Below the pieces are notes generated by a model. It searched no databases. It worked only from the letters and a program-made list of their open reading frames with translations, and had not been told where the DNA came from. From Betaproteobacteria bacterium (GTDB lineage: Bacteria; Pseudomonadota; Gammaproteobacteria; Burkholderiales; Casimicrobiaceae), in assembly GCA_013298765.1 (NCBI GenBank), contig JAAFJA010000003.1:186001-250000 (forward strand): DNA of 64,000 nt, given 5' to 3'. This document shows, in pieces, positions 36,067 to 44,629 of this stretch. How positions within the stretch are numbered: the stretch's first letter is position 1; every line of letters starts with the position of its first letter. A program made the position numbers and the translations under genes.

Positions 36067-37284
36067 ATGCCCCTTACCTTCGCAGACATCGTCGCCAACC
36101 CGCGCAAAGAGCGCCAATTCCTTTGGTTGATCGCGATCATGAATTTCACGAACATCGTGGATTTCATGGTGATGATGCCGCTGTCCGCCTACTTGATGCG
36201 CGACTTTGGTATCAGCTCGGCTCAGTTCGGCGTGCTGGTCTCGGCCTACGCACTCTCCGCAGCCGCATCAAGCCTGATGCTCACCTCAATTGCAGATCGC
36301 TTTGATCGCAAGACCGCGCTCCTCCTGAGCTACGCCGGGCTGATCATCGGCACGATTGGGTGCGCGATTGCCCCCAACTATTCGACGCTTTTGATTGCGC
36401 GCGCCGTGGCAGGATTTTTCGGCGGCGTGCAAGGCTCGATCACGATGGCGATGCTCGGGGACGTGATCCCGGATGCGCGTCGTGGGCGAGCGATGTCGCT
36501 TGTGATGTTGGCGTTTTCGTTTTCGGCGGTGATCGGTGTGCCGTTGTCGCTCTACGTTGCGGGCCATTCAACGTGGCGCGCACCTTTCATCGGGCTCTCG
36601 GTGTTGTGCATTGCGCTTTGGTTCGTTGCGCACTGGGCGCTTCCCGCGATGCGCACGCACATTCGTGAAGGCAAGCCGACGGGCGTGTGGCGCTCGTACA
36701 TGGAAGTGCTCTCGAACCGAAATCACTTTTGGGCGATGACGATGTCTGCGCTCCTCACACTCTCGGGCATGATCGTGATTCCCTACATCGCACCGACCCG
36801 AATCGTGAATGAGGGCCTCACCGAATCGCAGCTCGCGCTTTTCTACATCGTCGGCGGTGCGATGACGTTTTTCACGCGTCCGCTGTTCGGCTCGATGTCT
36901 GACAAATATTTCCGCCCGGCGGTGTATTACTGGCTCGTGATGCTCTCGGGCATTCCGATTTTGCTCATCACCCATCAATTGGGTGGCGGCATGCCGATGC
37001 AAATCGCGATCTCGGTGTTGTTCTTTATTTTTGTGAGCGGCCGGTTCGTGCCAGCCACGGCGATGGTGACCGCCGCGACCACGCCGCAAATGCGCGGGCG
37101 ACTCATGTCACTCAATGCCGCCGTGCAAAACCTTTTCCTGGGCATTGCCGCCATGTTGGGCGGCGCGATGCTGACAACGCTTCCCGATGGCCGGATCGTC
37201 GGCTACGAAGCCGTTGGCTGCGTCGCCGTCTTGTTTGGGCTCGCCTCGATTTGGGCGGGCTACAAAGTGCGAAGCGTGTCATGA
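36067..37284 (+). CDS. MFS transporter
   Basis: This 405-residue major facilitator has about twelve membrane segments. Signature motif A-like sequence DRFDRKTALLLSYAGL follows segment 2 (about 77-92), and the N-terminal LIAIMNFTNIVDFMVMMPL is typical of the AraJ/YdhP drug or sugar efflux group. The substrate is unknown. Its TGA overlaps the ccmA ATG (ATGA), so ccmA translation is coupled to it. The start lies directly after a terminator-like hairpin; an internal Met at about residue 25 is an alternative. Confidence 0.85.
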   Translation: MPLTFADIVANPRKERQFLWLIAIMNFTNIVDFMVMMPLSAYLMRDFGISSAQFGVLVSAYALSAAASSLMLTSIADRFDRKTALLLSYAGLIIGTIGCAIAPNYSTLLIARAVAGFFGGVQGSITMAMLGDVIPDARRGRAMSLVMLAFSFSAVIGVPLSLYVAGHSTWRAPFIGLSVLCIALWFVAHWALPAMRTHIREGKPTGVWRSYMEVLSNRNHFWAMTMSALLTLSGMIVIPYIAPTRIVNEGLTESQLALFYIVGGAMTFFTRPLFGSMSDKYFRPAVYYWLVMLSGIPILLITHQLGGGMPMQIAISVLFFIFVSGRFVPATAMVTAATTPQMRGRLMSLNAAVQNLFLGIAAMLGGAMLTTLPDGRIVGYEAVGCVAVLFGLASIWAGYKVRSVS

Positions 37285-37943
37285 CCGAGCTATCGGTGAG
37301 TGCGGTCACGATTGAGCGTGGTGAGCGCCCACTTTTTGCACCGCTCACGTTCAGCGCGGATGCGGGCGCTCTGGTTCGAGTGACTGGCGAAAACGGCGCG
37401 GGTAAAACAACGCTGCTTCGCGCGCTCGCGGGGCTCACGTCCGTTGCGAGTGGTTCGATTCAATGGCTAAACGCGCCAAGTGCACACTATAACGGGGCTA
37501 AACGCGTTTTCATCGGCCATTCAAATGCAATGAACGAGTCGCTCTCGCCTTACGAGAATCTAGTATTCGATTCAGGTGTTGCTGGAAATTCGGTCACTCG
37601 CGTAGAGGTTCGCGCAGCCCTGGCGCGCACCGGCGTGGCGGCGCTCATTGATCGCCGAGTCGGCAGTTTGTCGCAAGGCCAAAAGAAGCGTGTCGCTCTT
37701 GCGCGGCTTTTTTTGCCGGGCAACGAAACCGCCGCGTGGTTGCTCGATGAGCCGTTTGTGGCGCTTGATGTGGCGACGCAAGCGCTGCTGGCGAGCCACA
37801 TTGAAGCGGCCCTAGCGGAGGGGCGAATCGTGGTGCTGACCTCTCACCAGCGGGTTGATATTCGTGCCGCGAACGCCATCGAGGTGACGCTCTCAGCGAT
37901 CAAAGCGCCAGAGCGTCTGGTCGCAAACGAGGCGCAGGCATGA
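37281..37943 (+). CDS. ccmA: Haem exporter ATPase CcmA
   Basis: This is the ATPase of the CcmAB complex that releases holo-CcmE in System I cytochrome c maturation. The 220-residue protein has Walker A GENGAGKTT (about 37-45), signature LSQGQKKRVALARL and Walker B AWLLDEPFVALD. Short length and position before ccmB support CcmA. The ATG at 37281, in ATGA overlap with the MFS gene, is chosen over an upstream in-frame start. Confidence 0.92.
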   Translation: MTELSVSAVTIERGERPLFAPLTFSADAGALVRVTGENGAGKTTLLRALAGLTSVASGSIQWLNAPSAHYNGAKRVFIGHSNAMNESLSPYENLVFDSGVAGNSVTRVEVRAALARTGVAALIDRRVGSLSQGQKKRVALARLFLPGNETAAWLLDEPFVALDVATQALLASHIEAALAEGRIVVLTSHQRVDIRAANAIEVTLSAIKAPERLVANEAQA

Positions 37944-38614
37944 GCCTTCGCATCGCCGCTCAAGCCGTGTTTCGCCGCGAAATAACTTTATTCGCAAGAC
38001 GCAAGAGCGATTGGGCCAACCCGCTCATGTTCTTTCTGATCGTAACTTCTATTTTTCCGTTTGCAGTCGGCAGCGAATCAGAGCGTTTGCGTTTAATCGG
38101 TATCGGCGTACTCTTTGTCGGCGCGCTGCTGGCGGCGATGCTCGCGCTACCGCGCCTTTTTGATGAAGATGCGAAAGACGGCTCGCTGGAACACTTGCTC
38201 ACATCACCCGAGCCACTCGCCGTGTTGATCCTCGCGCGGGTAGCCGCGATTAGCCTCGCGCTTGCCCTGCCGCTCGCGCTGGCAACCCCCGCGTTCGCCC
38301 TCTTCTACGCGCTTCCCAGCGAAGTGGCAGGTATCCTCGCGCTCACGGTTGTGCTCGCGGTACCGACACTGATTTTGATCGGCGCAATTGCCTCGGCGCT
38401 CCTCGTTGCCGCGCGCGGCGGCGCGATCCTCACGGCAGTCTTGGTGTTGCCGTTAACGATCCCCACGCTCATCTTCGGCGCAGGCGCGGCGCTTAAAGTG
38501 CTCTCCGGCGAATCACCCGCCGCAGAACTTGCGCTGCAAGTGGCCTATTTCCTCTTTGCTCTAGCATTGTGTCCGCTCGCAGCAGCGGCTGCGTTGCGGA
38601 TTTCAACTGACTAA
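37940..38614 (+). CDS. ccmB: Haem exporter membrane subunit CcmB
   Basis: The 224-residue membrane protein has six hydrophobic segments, with the typical RREITLFARRKSDWANPLMFFLIV start and DEDAKDGSLEHLLTSPEPL loop. It partners CcmA. Its start overlaps ccmA by 4 bases; downstream, ccmC is separated by 213 bases filled with an inverted repeat pair. Confidence 0.95.
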   Translation: MSLRIAAQAVFRREITLFARRKSDWANPLMFFLIVTSIFPFAVGSESERLRLIGIGVLFVGALLAAMLALPRLFDEDAKDGSLEHLLTSPEPLAVLILARVAAISLALALPLALATPAFALFYALPSEVAGILALTVVLAVPTLILIGAIASALLVAARGGAILTAVLVLPLTIPTLIFGAGAALKVLSGESPAAELALQVAYFLFALALCPLAAAAALRISTD

Positions 38615-38616
38615 AG

Positions 38617-38740
38617 TTTGACGCAGATTAACGCAGATTGCGCTGATGAACGCAGATTAGCTGCAGCTCAATCACGACAGCCCTGAATCAAGAAAATCAC
38701 TAATCTGCGTAATCCGTGAAATCAGCGTAATCTGCGTCGA
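38617..38740. repeat. Inverted pair of CGCAGATT-type repeats between ccmB and ccmC
   Basis: TTTGACGCAGATTAACGCAG and following words (38617-38659) are matched by the inverse arm (38698-38740, ending AATCTGCGTCGAAA). The stem is about 43 bases with mismatches around a 38-base loop. The family is the same as at 3046-3376. It splits the ccm operon and could affect downstream expression. Confidence 0.85.
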
Positions 38741-38827
38741 AAAGTGTGAAATCGTTGTGAATAATTTCTCTTCGATTCAGCACCCGTACTTCCGATTGCG
38801 TACGTTACGCGCCTGACTCAACAACGA

Positions 38828-39595
38828 ATGCCACGCACTGAACAACAATCTAACGACCGCTTTAACGGCAAATGGTTTTGGCGCTATGCCTCGCCGGCCG
38901 CGTTCTATCCGGTCGCCGGTACGATTGAAAAGTTGTGTTGGTTTTTGGCGATTTCGCTCACGATCATTGGGCTCTATATCGGCTTTTTCCGCGCGCCGAC
39001 GGATGCGACACAAGGCGAGGTCTATCGCGTCATCTATATCCACGTGCCCGCTGCTTGGATGGCGATGGTCATCTATTTGGCGATGGCGTTTTGGTGCGCG
39101 ATTGGGCTTGCGTTTGGCACGCGGCTCTCGTTCATGATGTCGCATGCGCTCGCGCCCACGGGCGCGATCATGGCGGCGATTTCGCTCTGGACCGGTGCGC
39201 TCTGGGGCCGCCCCACGTGGGGCACGTATTGGGTGTGGGACGCGCGGCTCACCTCGACGCTGATTCTGTTTTTCCTCTACGTGGGCTACATCGCGCTCGC
39301 CGCTGCATTTGATGACAAGAAAAAAGGGGATCGCGCCAGCGCCTTGATCGCGTTAGTCGGCGCGGTGAACGTGCCGATCATCTATTTCAGCGTGCAATGG
39401 TGGAACACGCTGCATCAAGGCGCATCGGTGCGCCCTGGCGGCTCTTCGATGGCAACGATCATGCTGACTGCAATGATGATCATGGCCTTTGCTTTCTGGG
39501 CGTACTGCATTGCCGTCGCGATGAACCGTCTGCGCACGCAGATCATCGAGCGCGAGCGTAGCGCCGCTTGGATTCAGTCGAGCGTGCGCAAGTGA
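38828..39595 (+). CDS. ccmC: Haem exporter protein CcmC
   Basis: CcmC presents haem to CcmE. The 255-residue membrane protein has six hydrophobic segments, and the tryptophan-rich periplasmic haem-handling motif WGTYWVWDARLTS is clear at about residues 136-148. Conserved haem-ligand histidines are expected in HVPAAW (about 72-77) and WWNTLHQGAS (about 196-205). Normal length. It starts after the repeat pair with no close upstream gene, so it may have its own promoter. Confidence 0.95.
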   Translation: MPRTEQQSNDRFNGKWFWRYASPAAFYPVAGTIEKLCWFLAISLTIIGLYIGFFRAPTDATQGEVYRVIYIHVPAAWMAMVIYLAMAFWCAIGLAFGTRLSFMMSHALAPTGAIMAAISLWTGALWGRPTWGTYWVWDARLTSTLILFFLYVGYIALAAAFDDKKKGDRASALIALVGAVNVPIIYFSVQWWNTLHQGASVRPGGSSMATIMLTAMMIMAFAFWAYCIAVAMNRLRTQIIERERSAAWIQSSVRK

Positions 39596-39613
39596 GACCA
39601 TCAGCACGCTCGA

Positions 39614-39648
39614 CCCCTCACCCCCCGCCCCTCTCCCACAGGGCGACG
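39614..39648. repeat. CTCACCC/CTCTCCC-type repeat between ccmC and ccmD
   Basis: A short partial copy, in inverse orientation, of the GGGAGAGGGTGCCC...GGGTGAGGG family that forms a cluster at 47976-48131. It shows CCCCTCACCC, CGCCCCTCTCCCA and GGGCGACGG words. Confidence 0.6.
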
Positions 39649-39680
39649 GAAGAAGTGCGACTATCGTCGGAGGTTGGAGC

Positions 39681-39845
39681 ATGATCTGGGAATCCTGGAG
39701 CGCGTTTTGGAGCATGGGTGGACGCGGCTTTTTCGTTTGGGGTAGCTACGGCGCGCTCTTGATTGCCGTCATCGCGGAACTCATCGCGCTCAAACGTGCT
39801 CGAAACCGCGCACTCGCCAGTGCAGAGGATTCACATGACGCTTAA
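39681..39845 (+). CDS. ccmD: Haem exporter protein CcmD
   Basis: This 54-residue single-span membrane protein, too short for most gene tracks, starts MIWESWSAFWSMGGRGFFVW and continues into a hydrophobic segment (about 17-36) and a basic tail (LKRARNRAL). Both features are diagnostic of CcmD, which helps release holo-CcmE from CcmABC. GGAGG lies 7-8 bases before the ATG. Its end overlaps the ccmE start by 11 bases. Confidence 0.88.
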   Translation: MIWESWSAFWSMGGRGFFVWGSYGALLIAVIAELIALKRARNRALASAEDSHDA

Positions 39846-40284
39846 ACAAAAACGCCTCGGACTCATCGCAGCAGGCTTGCTCTTGCTCTCATCAGCTGTG
39901 GGCCTCGTGCTTTATGCGCTGCAAGACAATTTACAGTTTTTCTATACGCCAACCCAAGTTAAATCAGGAGAAGCGCCGCAAAGTCGCGCTTTTCGCGTCG
40001 GCGGCTTGGTCGAAGCCGGAAGCGTCAAACGCACCGGGCTTGATGTGAGTTTTCAGGTCACCGACACCGCGCAAATCGTCCCCGTCACCTACACCGGCAT
40101 CCTTCCGGATTTGTTCAAAGAAGGCAAAGGTGTGGTCGCCCAAGGCACACTCGGCCCTGACGGCGTGTTCCGAGCCAAAGAAGTGCTCGCCAAACACGAC
40201 GAGAACTACATGCCGCCGGAAGCACAAGCCGCGGTCGACAAAGCGCATCAAGCGCGTGAGCGGGCGCAGAAGACGCTTAAGTAG
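39835..40284 (+). CDS. ccmE: Periplasmic haem chaperone CcmE
   Basis: CcmE carries haem covalently bound to a histidine before delivery to CcmF/CcmH. The 149-residue protein has an N-terminal anchor (about 8-29), an OB-fold domain, and the haem-binding HxxxY motif at His121 and Tyr125 in LAKHDENYMPPE. Both key residues are present. The ATG at 39835 overlaps ccmD; the open frame before it codes the ccmD region in another frame. Confidence 0.95.
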   Translation: MTLKQKRLGLIAAGLLLLSSAVGLVLYALQDNLQFFYTPTQVKSGEAPQSRAFRVGGLVEAGSVKRTGLDVSFQVTDTAQIVPVTYTGILPDLFKEGKGVVAQGTLGPDGVFRAKEVLAKHDENYMPPEAQAAVDKAHQARERAQKTLK

Positions 40285-40292
40285 CGCGCCAC

Positions 40293-40658
40293 ATGGAACA
40301 AACGGTCATCCCGCAACTGCGAATCACTGACGCCAAGCGCAGTCTGCAGTTCTATGTAGACGGCCTGGGCTTCGAAATTGATTGGCAGCACCAGTTCGAA
40401 CCGGGTTTCCCGCTGTTTCTCTCGCTCACGCGAAGCGGACAAACGATTTTCCTGACCGAGCATCGCGAAGACTGTGAGGTGGGCGGCGCGGTGTACTTCT
40501 TGGTGCCCGATACCGACGTGTGCCACGCCGCGTTTGTCAGTCGCGGCGTTAACGCGCCAACGCCCGAGGACACGCCGTGGGGCACGCGCGAATTCCAATT
40601 GAGAGATCCTGATGGCAACCGTTTGCGCTTTGCATGTGACCGCGAAGAAGCGCCGTAG
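40293..40658 (+). CDS. VOC-family (bleomycin-resistance-like) protein in the ccm operon
   Basis: The 121-residue single-domain VOC protein starts with QLRITDAKRSLQFYVDGLGFEIDW and ends with WGTREFQLRDPDGNRLRF, typical of bleomycin-binding-like members. It stands 8 bases after ccmE and 3 bases before ccmG, exactly where ccmF normally lies. There is no known link between VOC proteins and cytochrome maturation, so its role here is unknown. Confidence 0.85.
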   Translation: MEQTVIPQLRITDAKRSLQFYVDGLGFEIDWQHQFEPGFPLFLSLTRSGQTIFLTEHREDCEVGGAVYFLVPDTDVCHAAFVSRGVNAPTPEDTPWGTREFQLRDPDGNRLRFACDREEAP

Positions 40659-40661
40659 GCG

Positions 40662-41177
40662 ATGAACAAAAAACTTCTCATTCCCCTCGCCTTCGTCGCG
40701 CTCGCCGGTGTTCTGTTTTGGGGACTCTTTCGCGATCCGCGCGAGGTGCCATCGCCATTGATCGGCAAGCCCGCGCCGGCCTTCACGCTACCGCAACTTG
40801 CCAACTCGTCCGCGCCGTTCTCCCCGGAGCAAATGAAAGGCAAGGTGTGGCTCTTCAACGTCTGGGCGAGTTGGTGTCCGCCGTGCAAAGAAGAGCATCC
40901 CGTGCTGGTTGATCTCGCGAAAAAGGGTAGCGTTCCGATCATCGGTTTGAATTACAAAGACAAGCGAGAGGCCGCGCTCGAAGCGCTTCGCAGCACGGGC
41001 AATCCATACGCGTTTGTCGCCTACGATGAGCAAGGAAAAACCGCGCTCGATTGGGGTGTGTACGGTGCGCCAGAAACGTTTTTGATTGATGCGCAAGGCA
41101 TCGTTCGCGCCAAATTCGTAGGCCCGGTGACGCCCGAAGTCATTGCTCAAAAGTTCGCGCCTTTTTTCGCAAAGTAG
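40662..41177 (+). CDS. ccmG: Thiol:disulfide oxidoreductase CcmG/DsbE-like
   Basis: This periplasmic membrane-anchored thioredoxin-fold protein keeps apocytochrome cysteines reduced. The 171-residue protein has an N-terminal anchor (about 5-22), the active site WASWCPPCKEEHP with Cys72 and Cys75, and the family hallmark VYGAPETFLID (about 128-138) with the cis-Pro. These identify the CcmG/DsbE branch. No ccmF or ccmH follows; a MoeB/ThiF-type gene is next. Confidence 0.9.
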   Translation: MNKKLLIPLAFVALAGVLFWGLFRDPREVPSPLIGKPAPAFTLPQLANSSAPFSPEQMKGKVWLFNVWASWCPPCKEEHPVLVDLAKKGSVPIIGLNYKDKREAALEALRSTGNPYAFVAYDEQGKTALDWGVYGAPETFLIDAQGIVRAKFVGPVTPEVIAQKFAPFFAK

Positions 41178-41181
41178 CCCC

Positions 41182-41934
41182 GTGAACGACCAACAGCTCC
41201 TTCGCTACTCACGCCACATTCTGCTCGACGAATTGGGTGTGGATGGGCAAGAGCGTTTGCTTGCATCGAGCGCGCTCGTGGTGGGTGCAGGCGGGCTCGG
41301 TTCTCCTGTGGCGCTCTATTTGGCAAGCGCTGGCGTGGGCAAGATCGTGATTGCGGATGACGACGTGGTTGATCTCACCAATCTGCAGCGGCAGATCGCG
41401 CACGACACAACCACCATTGGTATCGCGAAAGTTGATTCCGCAGCCAAGCGGATGCAGGCGATCAATCCTGAAATTGAAATCGTGCCGCTGAAAGCGCGTT
41501 TGCTCGGTGAGGCGCTTGATGCCGCAGTCGCCGCCTCTGATGTGGTGATCGATTGCAGTGATCGATTTGCAACGCGTCATGCGGTGAACCGCGCGTGCGT
41601 GGCGCACAAAAAGCCGCTCGTTTCGGGGGCTGCAATTCGCATGGATGGCCAGCTTTCGGTCTATGATGTGCGCCGCGAAGAATCGCCCTGCTACGCGTGT
41701 TTGTTCCCCGAAGGCGAGCTGCCCGAAGAAGAGCGCTGTGCCACGATGGGCGTATTCGCGCCGCTCGTTGGCATCATCGGTGCAATGCAAGCGGCCGAGG
41801 CGATCAAGGTGCTCGCGGGCGCTGGCGAGCCACTGGTTGGGCAGCTGCTCACGCTCGATGCACGGCGCATGGAATTTTTCACGGTGCGCATGTCACGTAA
41901 CACCGAATGCAAAACCTGCGCAGCGGGCCGTTAG
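41182..41934 (+). CDS. moeB: MoeB/ThiF/HesA-family sulfur-carrier adenylyltransferase
   Basis: This protein adenylates the C-terminus of a ubiquitin-like carrier (MoaD or ThiS) for molybdopterin or thiamine synthesis. The 250-residue protein starts with RYSRHILLDELG, has the nucleotide loop GAGGLGSPVALYLA (about 34-47), DDDVVDLTNLQRQ, and two CxxC zinc pairs, CYAC (about 171-174) and CKTC (about 244-247). The start is GTG at 41182, 4 bases after ccmG. MoeB and ThiF are hard to separate by sequence alone. Confidence 0.85.
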   Translation: MNDQQLLRYSRHILLDELGVDGQERLLASSALVVGAGGLGSPVALYLASAGVGKIVIADDDVVDLTNLQRQIAHDTTTIGIAKVDSAAKRMQAINPEIEIVPLKARLLGEALDAAVAASDVVIDCSDRFATRHAVNRACVAHKKPLVSGAAIRMDGQLSVYDVRREESPCYACLFPEGELPEEERCATMGVFAPLVGIIGAMQAAEAIKVLAGAGEPLVGQLLTLDARRMEFFTVRMSRNTECKTCAAGR

Positions 41935-41983
41935 CACGCAGTCTGCCTCGCGATCTCATGCGATTGTTAGCGCTCCTCCGCCG

Positions 41984-44629
41984 TTACGGCATCAGCCGAG
42001 AGATTCTGTTTTCGATGTCGGTTGCCGAAAGCGTACCTAGCGGTATGTTGGCAACAAGTGATGCGCCGCGCAGGCCGAGCATGTAGCGAACGATGAGCGC
42101 CCCATCGGTGGTGGCCATCCTGTTCCCATCGCCGTTAACGTCAAGCACGGCTTGAACGCTCTGCAAGTGGGCGGCGATTTGCGCACTGTCTCTCGTCGCG
42201 CTTGAGCCAGTAGCGTTTGCTGTGATCGCAGTGCCGGTGTAGCCCAAAAGATAGCGCAGCACCATCATGCCGTCGGTGGCCGCGTCGTACTTCGTTCCCG
42301 CCGCCACGGACGCCGCACTTGCATCAATGTCAAGTAGCGCTGGCGCGTTGTTCACGGTGACCGCTTGCGTGAGTTGCGCCGCAGCGGCGTAATTGGCACT
42401 GCCCGCTTGATTCGCAGCGATCATGCAGCTTCCTGGAGCGCTCGCGGTAACGGTATTACCGCTAAGCGTGCATGGACCAGAAAGCACGGAGTAGATTATC
42501 GATAACCCGGAACTAGCGTTGGCAGACAGGGATGCCGATCCCTGGTACCACGAGAAAGCGCTAATCGATGGAAAAGTGATCGTTTGACTCGCGACATTGA
42601 TCGTGATGCTCTGCGTCACGTCTGGCGCGACGTCGAAGTCGCTGTCGCCAGCTTGTGATGCCGTGATCGAGCACGTACCGGCGGAGACAATGCTGACGGT
42701 CGTTCCGGCGACAGCGCACACGTTCGTGCTGTTCGATGCGAAGCTCACTGGTAGGCCAGACGTGGAAGCTGCGGCGAGGGTAAAAGTCCCTCCTGGTGAA
42801 TAGGTCTGAGCTACCGGCGGTGTGAAACTGATTGTCTGCGACGTATAGATGTTGTTGAGTGAGAACGGGACGGGGGTCGCTACACCGGGCACCGAGGCCG
42901 TTACGTTAAACGTCCCTTTTTGGCCATTCGCTATCGCATTAACCGTGGCGATTCCGTTGAAATTGGTAATCGCGGTAAGTTGATTGAGGTTCGCGGAAGG
43001 CCCGCTTTGCGGAACAGAAAATGTGACCTGAACCCCGCCTGCCGGAGTGCCAACGTCATCTTGCACGCGCACCTGAAGTGGGATTGCGAACGGCTTAAAG
43101 ATGGTTGCTGATTGCGACGTTCCTGAGACTGCGCTAATCCCGCTTACAGAGCCGAAATTTCGCAGGTTGAATGTTGTGGACCGGCTGGAGCCCCGGATTG
43201 TTGCAACCACCGCATGCTCACCGCTATAGCCGTTAGCACTCGCAGAAATTCGCGCCACACCCATGTTGTCCGTGACGGCTGTTGAGGTCGCTAACACCGC
43301 GTTAGCAGAGTAGTTAGGCGGCAGATACACAGTCGTAAAGTCGACATTGACCCCCGTAGCTGGCGTACCAACGTCGTCGGTAACAAATACTTCGAGCGGC
43401 GCAGAAAATGCCGTTAACAACCTCGCTGACTGTTGATTGCCGCTTTTCACCGAGATAAGTGCGCCGGCGCCGTGATTGGACAGATTGAATTCCGGCGCTT
43501 CGTTGACTCCCGGCGCTGAAACACCAACCGAGTGAAAGCCGCTATAGCCATTGGCGCTAGCCGTCACGCTCGCAACGCCGTTCGAATCCGTCGTAGCGGT
43601 TGCGGAGGACAACAGAGCAATTGCAGAGTAGTTTGGCGGCCCATACCGTGGCGTGAATGAAACTTGAACCCCACTGACTGGATTTCCAGCATCATCGGTG
43701 ACGCGCGCTTGCAAGGGTTGCGCAAAGTTTGTGAGGAATGGTGCAGACTGTCCTGAGCCAGCGTAGATCGATAGGTGAGCCGGCGAGCCTGAATTGGAGA
43801 GCGAAAAAGTCACCGGGCCGGAAGCGCCTGGCGCATTGGCGATGATGCTGTAGCTGCCGCCGTAGCCATTGGCTGTTGCTGTAACGCTAGCGACGCCCTG
43901 AGCATTTGTCACAGCCGTTTCGCTGCTGAGATTGGCCATCGCATAGAACGGCGCAGCGTATTGCTTGGTGAAGGTGACGGTTGTGTTCGCCAACGGCTGA
44001 CCATCGTTCTTTTTCACTGTTACTTGCAGCGGTTGAGCAAAGGCCTGCAAAACCTGCGCGCTCTGTGGCGTGCCGCTCGTCGCCGTTAAATTGGCGCGCT
44101 CGAATACGTCAAAATAAATTGTTGAGACGTAATCCCACGGCGGGTTTGCAGATGAAGGAAGCGAATAAAAGGGAACCCACAATCTGCGAATGCTGATGCT
44201 GTGACGGCCAGCGCTAAATGGCACAGTAGAAGAAAACGTAACAGGCGTTGCCCATCGCCGTGCGCCAAGTGGCCCGTTGAAAAAGAAATACTCTTTTGTT
44301 GTGCAGACATTAGCTGCCACCCGCCTCGCTAGATTGAGCGCCGTGGGATCATCCGCATATACGTCGTAACAGACCGGATTGACATCCCCACGAACCAAGA
44401 TGAAAACTTGGGTTTCGGCAAGCCCTATTGTTCCTAAAGGGCCATCGGCGCTATTTTGTCCAATGCTGTCGGTGAAGAACACCCTGACTGGGTTTTGTGT
44501 TGTGCAGTTGCTGCCGCAATCCAGCGACATGGCCATGTAGGGATCGGCGTTGGCTGGGGGCGAGGCGCTGCCCAGAACCACAACGCAGGCGAAAAGCATG
44601 GCAAGAAGCCTCGCGCCTCTCTGGCGCAT
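41984..44629 (-). CDS. Large secreted Ig-like repeat protein with dockerin-like C-terminus
   Basis: The 881-residue protein has a signal peptide (about 1-30, ending ANA) and an N-terminal domain of about 190 residues without recognised family and with about six cysteines. Four invasin/Big_1-type Ig-like repeats of about 100 residues follow (words ANGYSGFHSV, GVASVTASANGY, VQVSF; the fourth is more divergent). Two shorter Ig-like units begin SQTISFTPP and SQTITFPS. Residues 765-881 hold two dockerin-like units (YDAATDGMMVLRYLLG; LDVNGDG...TDGALIVRYMLG). The ATG at 44629 is chosen because the signal peptide starts there. It is likely exported and surface-associated; the ligand is unknown. Confidence 0.85.
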   Translation of the reverse strand: MRQRGARLLAMLFACVVVLGSASPPANADPYMAMSLDCGSNCTTQNPVRVFFTDSIGQNSADGPLGTIGLAETQVFILVRGDVNPVCYDVYADDPTALNLARRVAANVCTTKEYFFFNGPLGARRWATPVTFSSTVPFSAGRHSISIRRLWVPFYSLPSSANPPWDYVSTIYFDVFERANLTATSGTPQSAQVLQAFAQPLQVTVKKNDGQPLANTTVTFTKQYAAPFYAMANLSSETAVTNAQGVASVTATANGYGGSYSIIANAPGASGPVTFSLSNSGSPAHLSIYAGSGQSAPFLTNFAQPLQARVTDDAGNPVSGVQVSFTPRYGPPNYSAIALLSSATATTDSNGVASVTASANGYSGFHSVGVSAPGVNEAPEFNLSNHGAGALISVKSGNQQSARLLTAFSAPLEVFVTDDVGTPATGVNVDFTTVYLPPNYSANAVLATSTAVTDNMGVARISASANGYSGEHAVVATIRGSSRSTTFNLRNFGSVSGISAVSGTSQSATIFKPFAIPLQVRVQDDVGTPAGGVQVTFSVPQSGPSANLNQLTAITNFNGIATVNAIANGQKGTFNVTASVPGVATPVPFSLNNIYTSQTISFTPPVAQTYSPGGTFTLAAASTSGLPVSFASNSTNVCAVAGTTVSIVSAGTCSITASQAGDSDFDVAPDVTQSITINVASQTITFPSISAFSWYQGSASLSANASSGLSIIYSVLSGPCTLSGNTVTASAPGSCMIAANQAGSANYAAAAQLTQAVTVNNAPALLDIDASAASVAAGTKYDAATDGMMVLRYLLGYTGTAITANATGSSATRDSAQIAAHLQSVQAVLDVNGDGNRMATTDGALIVRYMLGLRGASLVANIPLGTLSATDIENRISRLMP

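Noticed and set aside
40293-40658. Idea that the small gene between ccmE and ccmG is a remnant of ccmF
   Set aside because: It is a complete soluble VOC-fold protein with no membrane segments and no tryptophan-rich motif.
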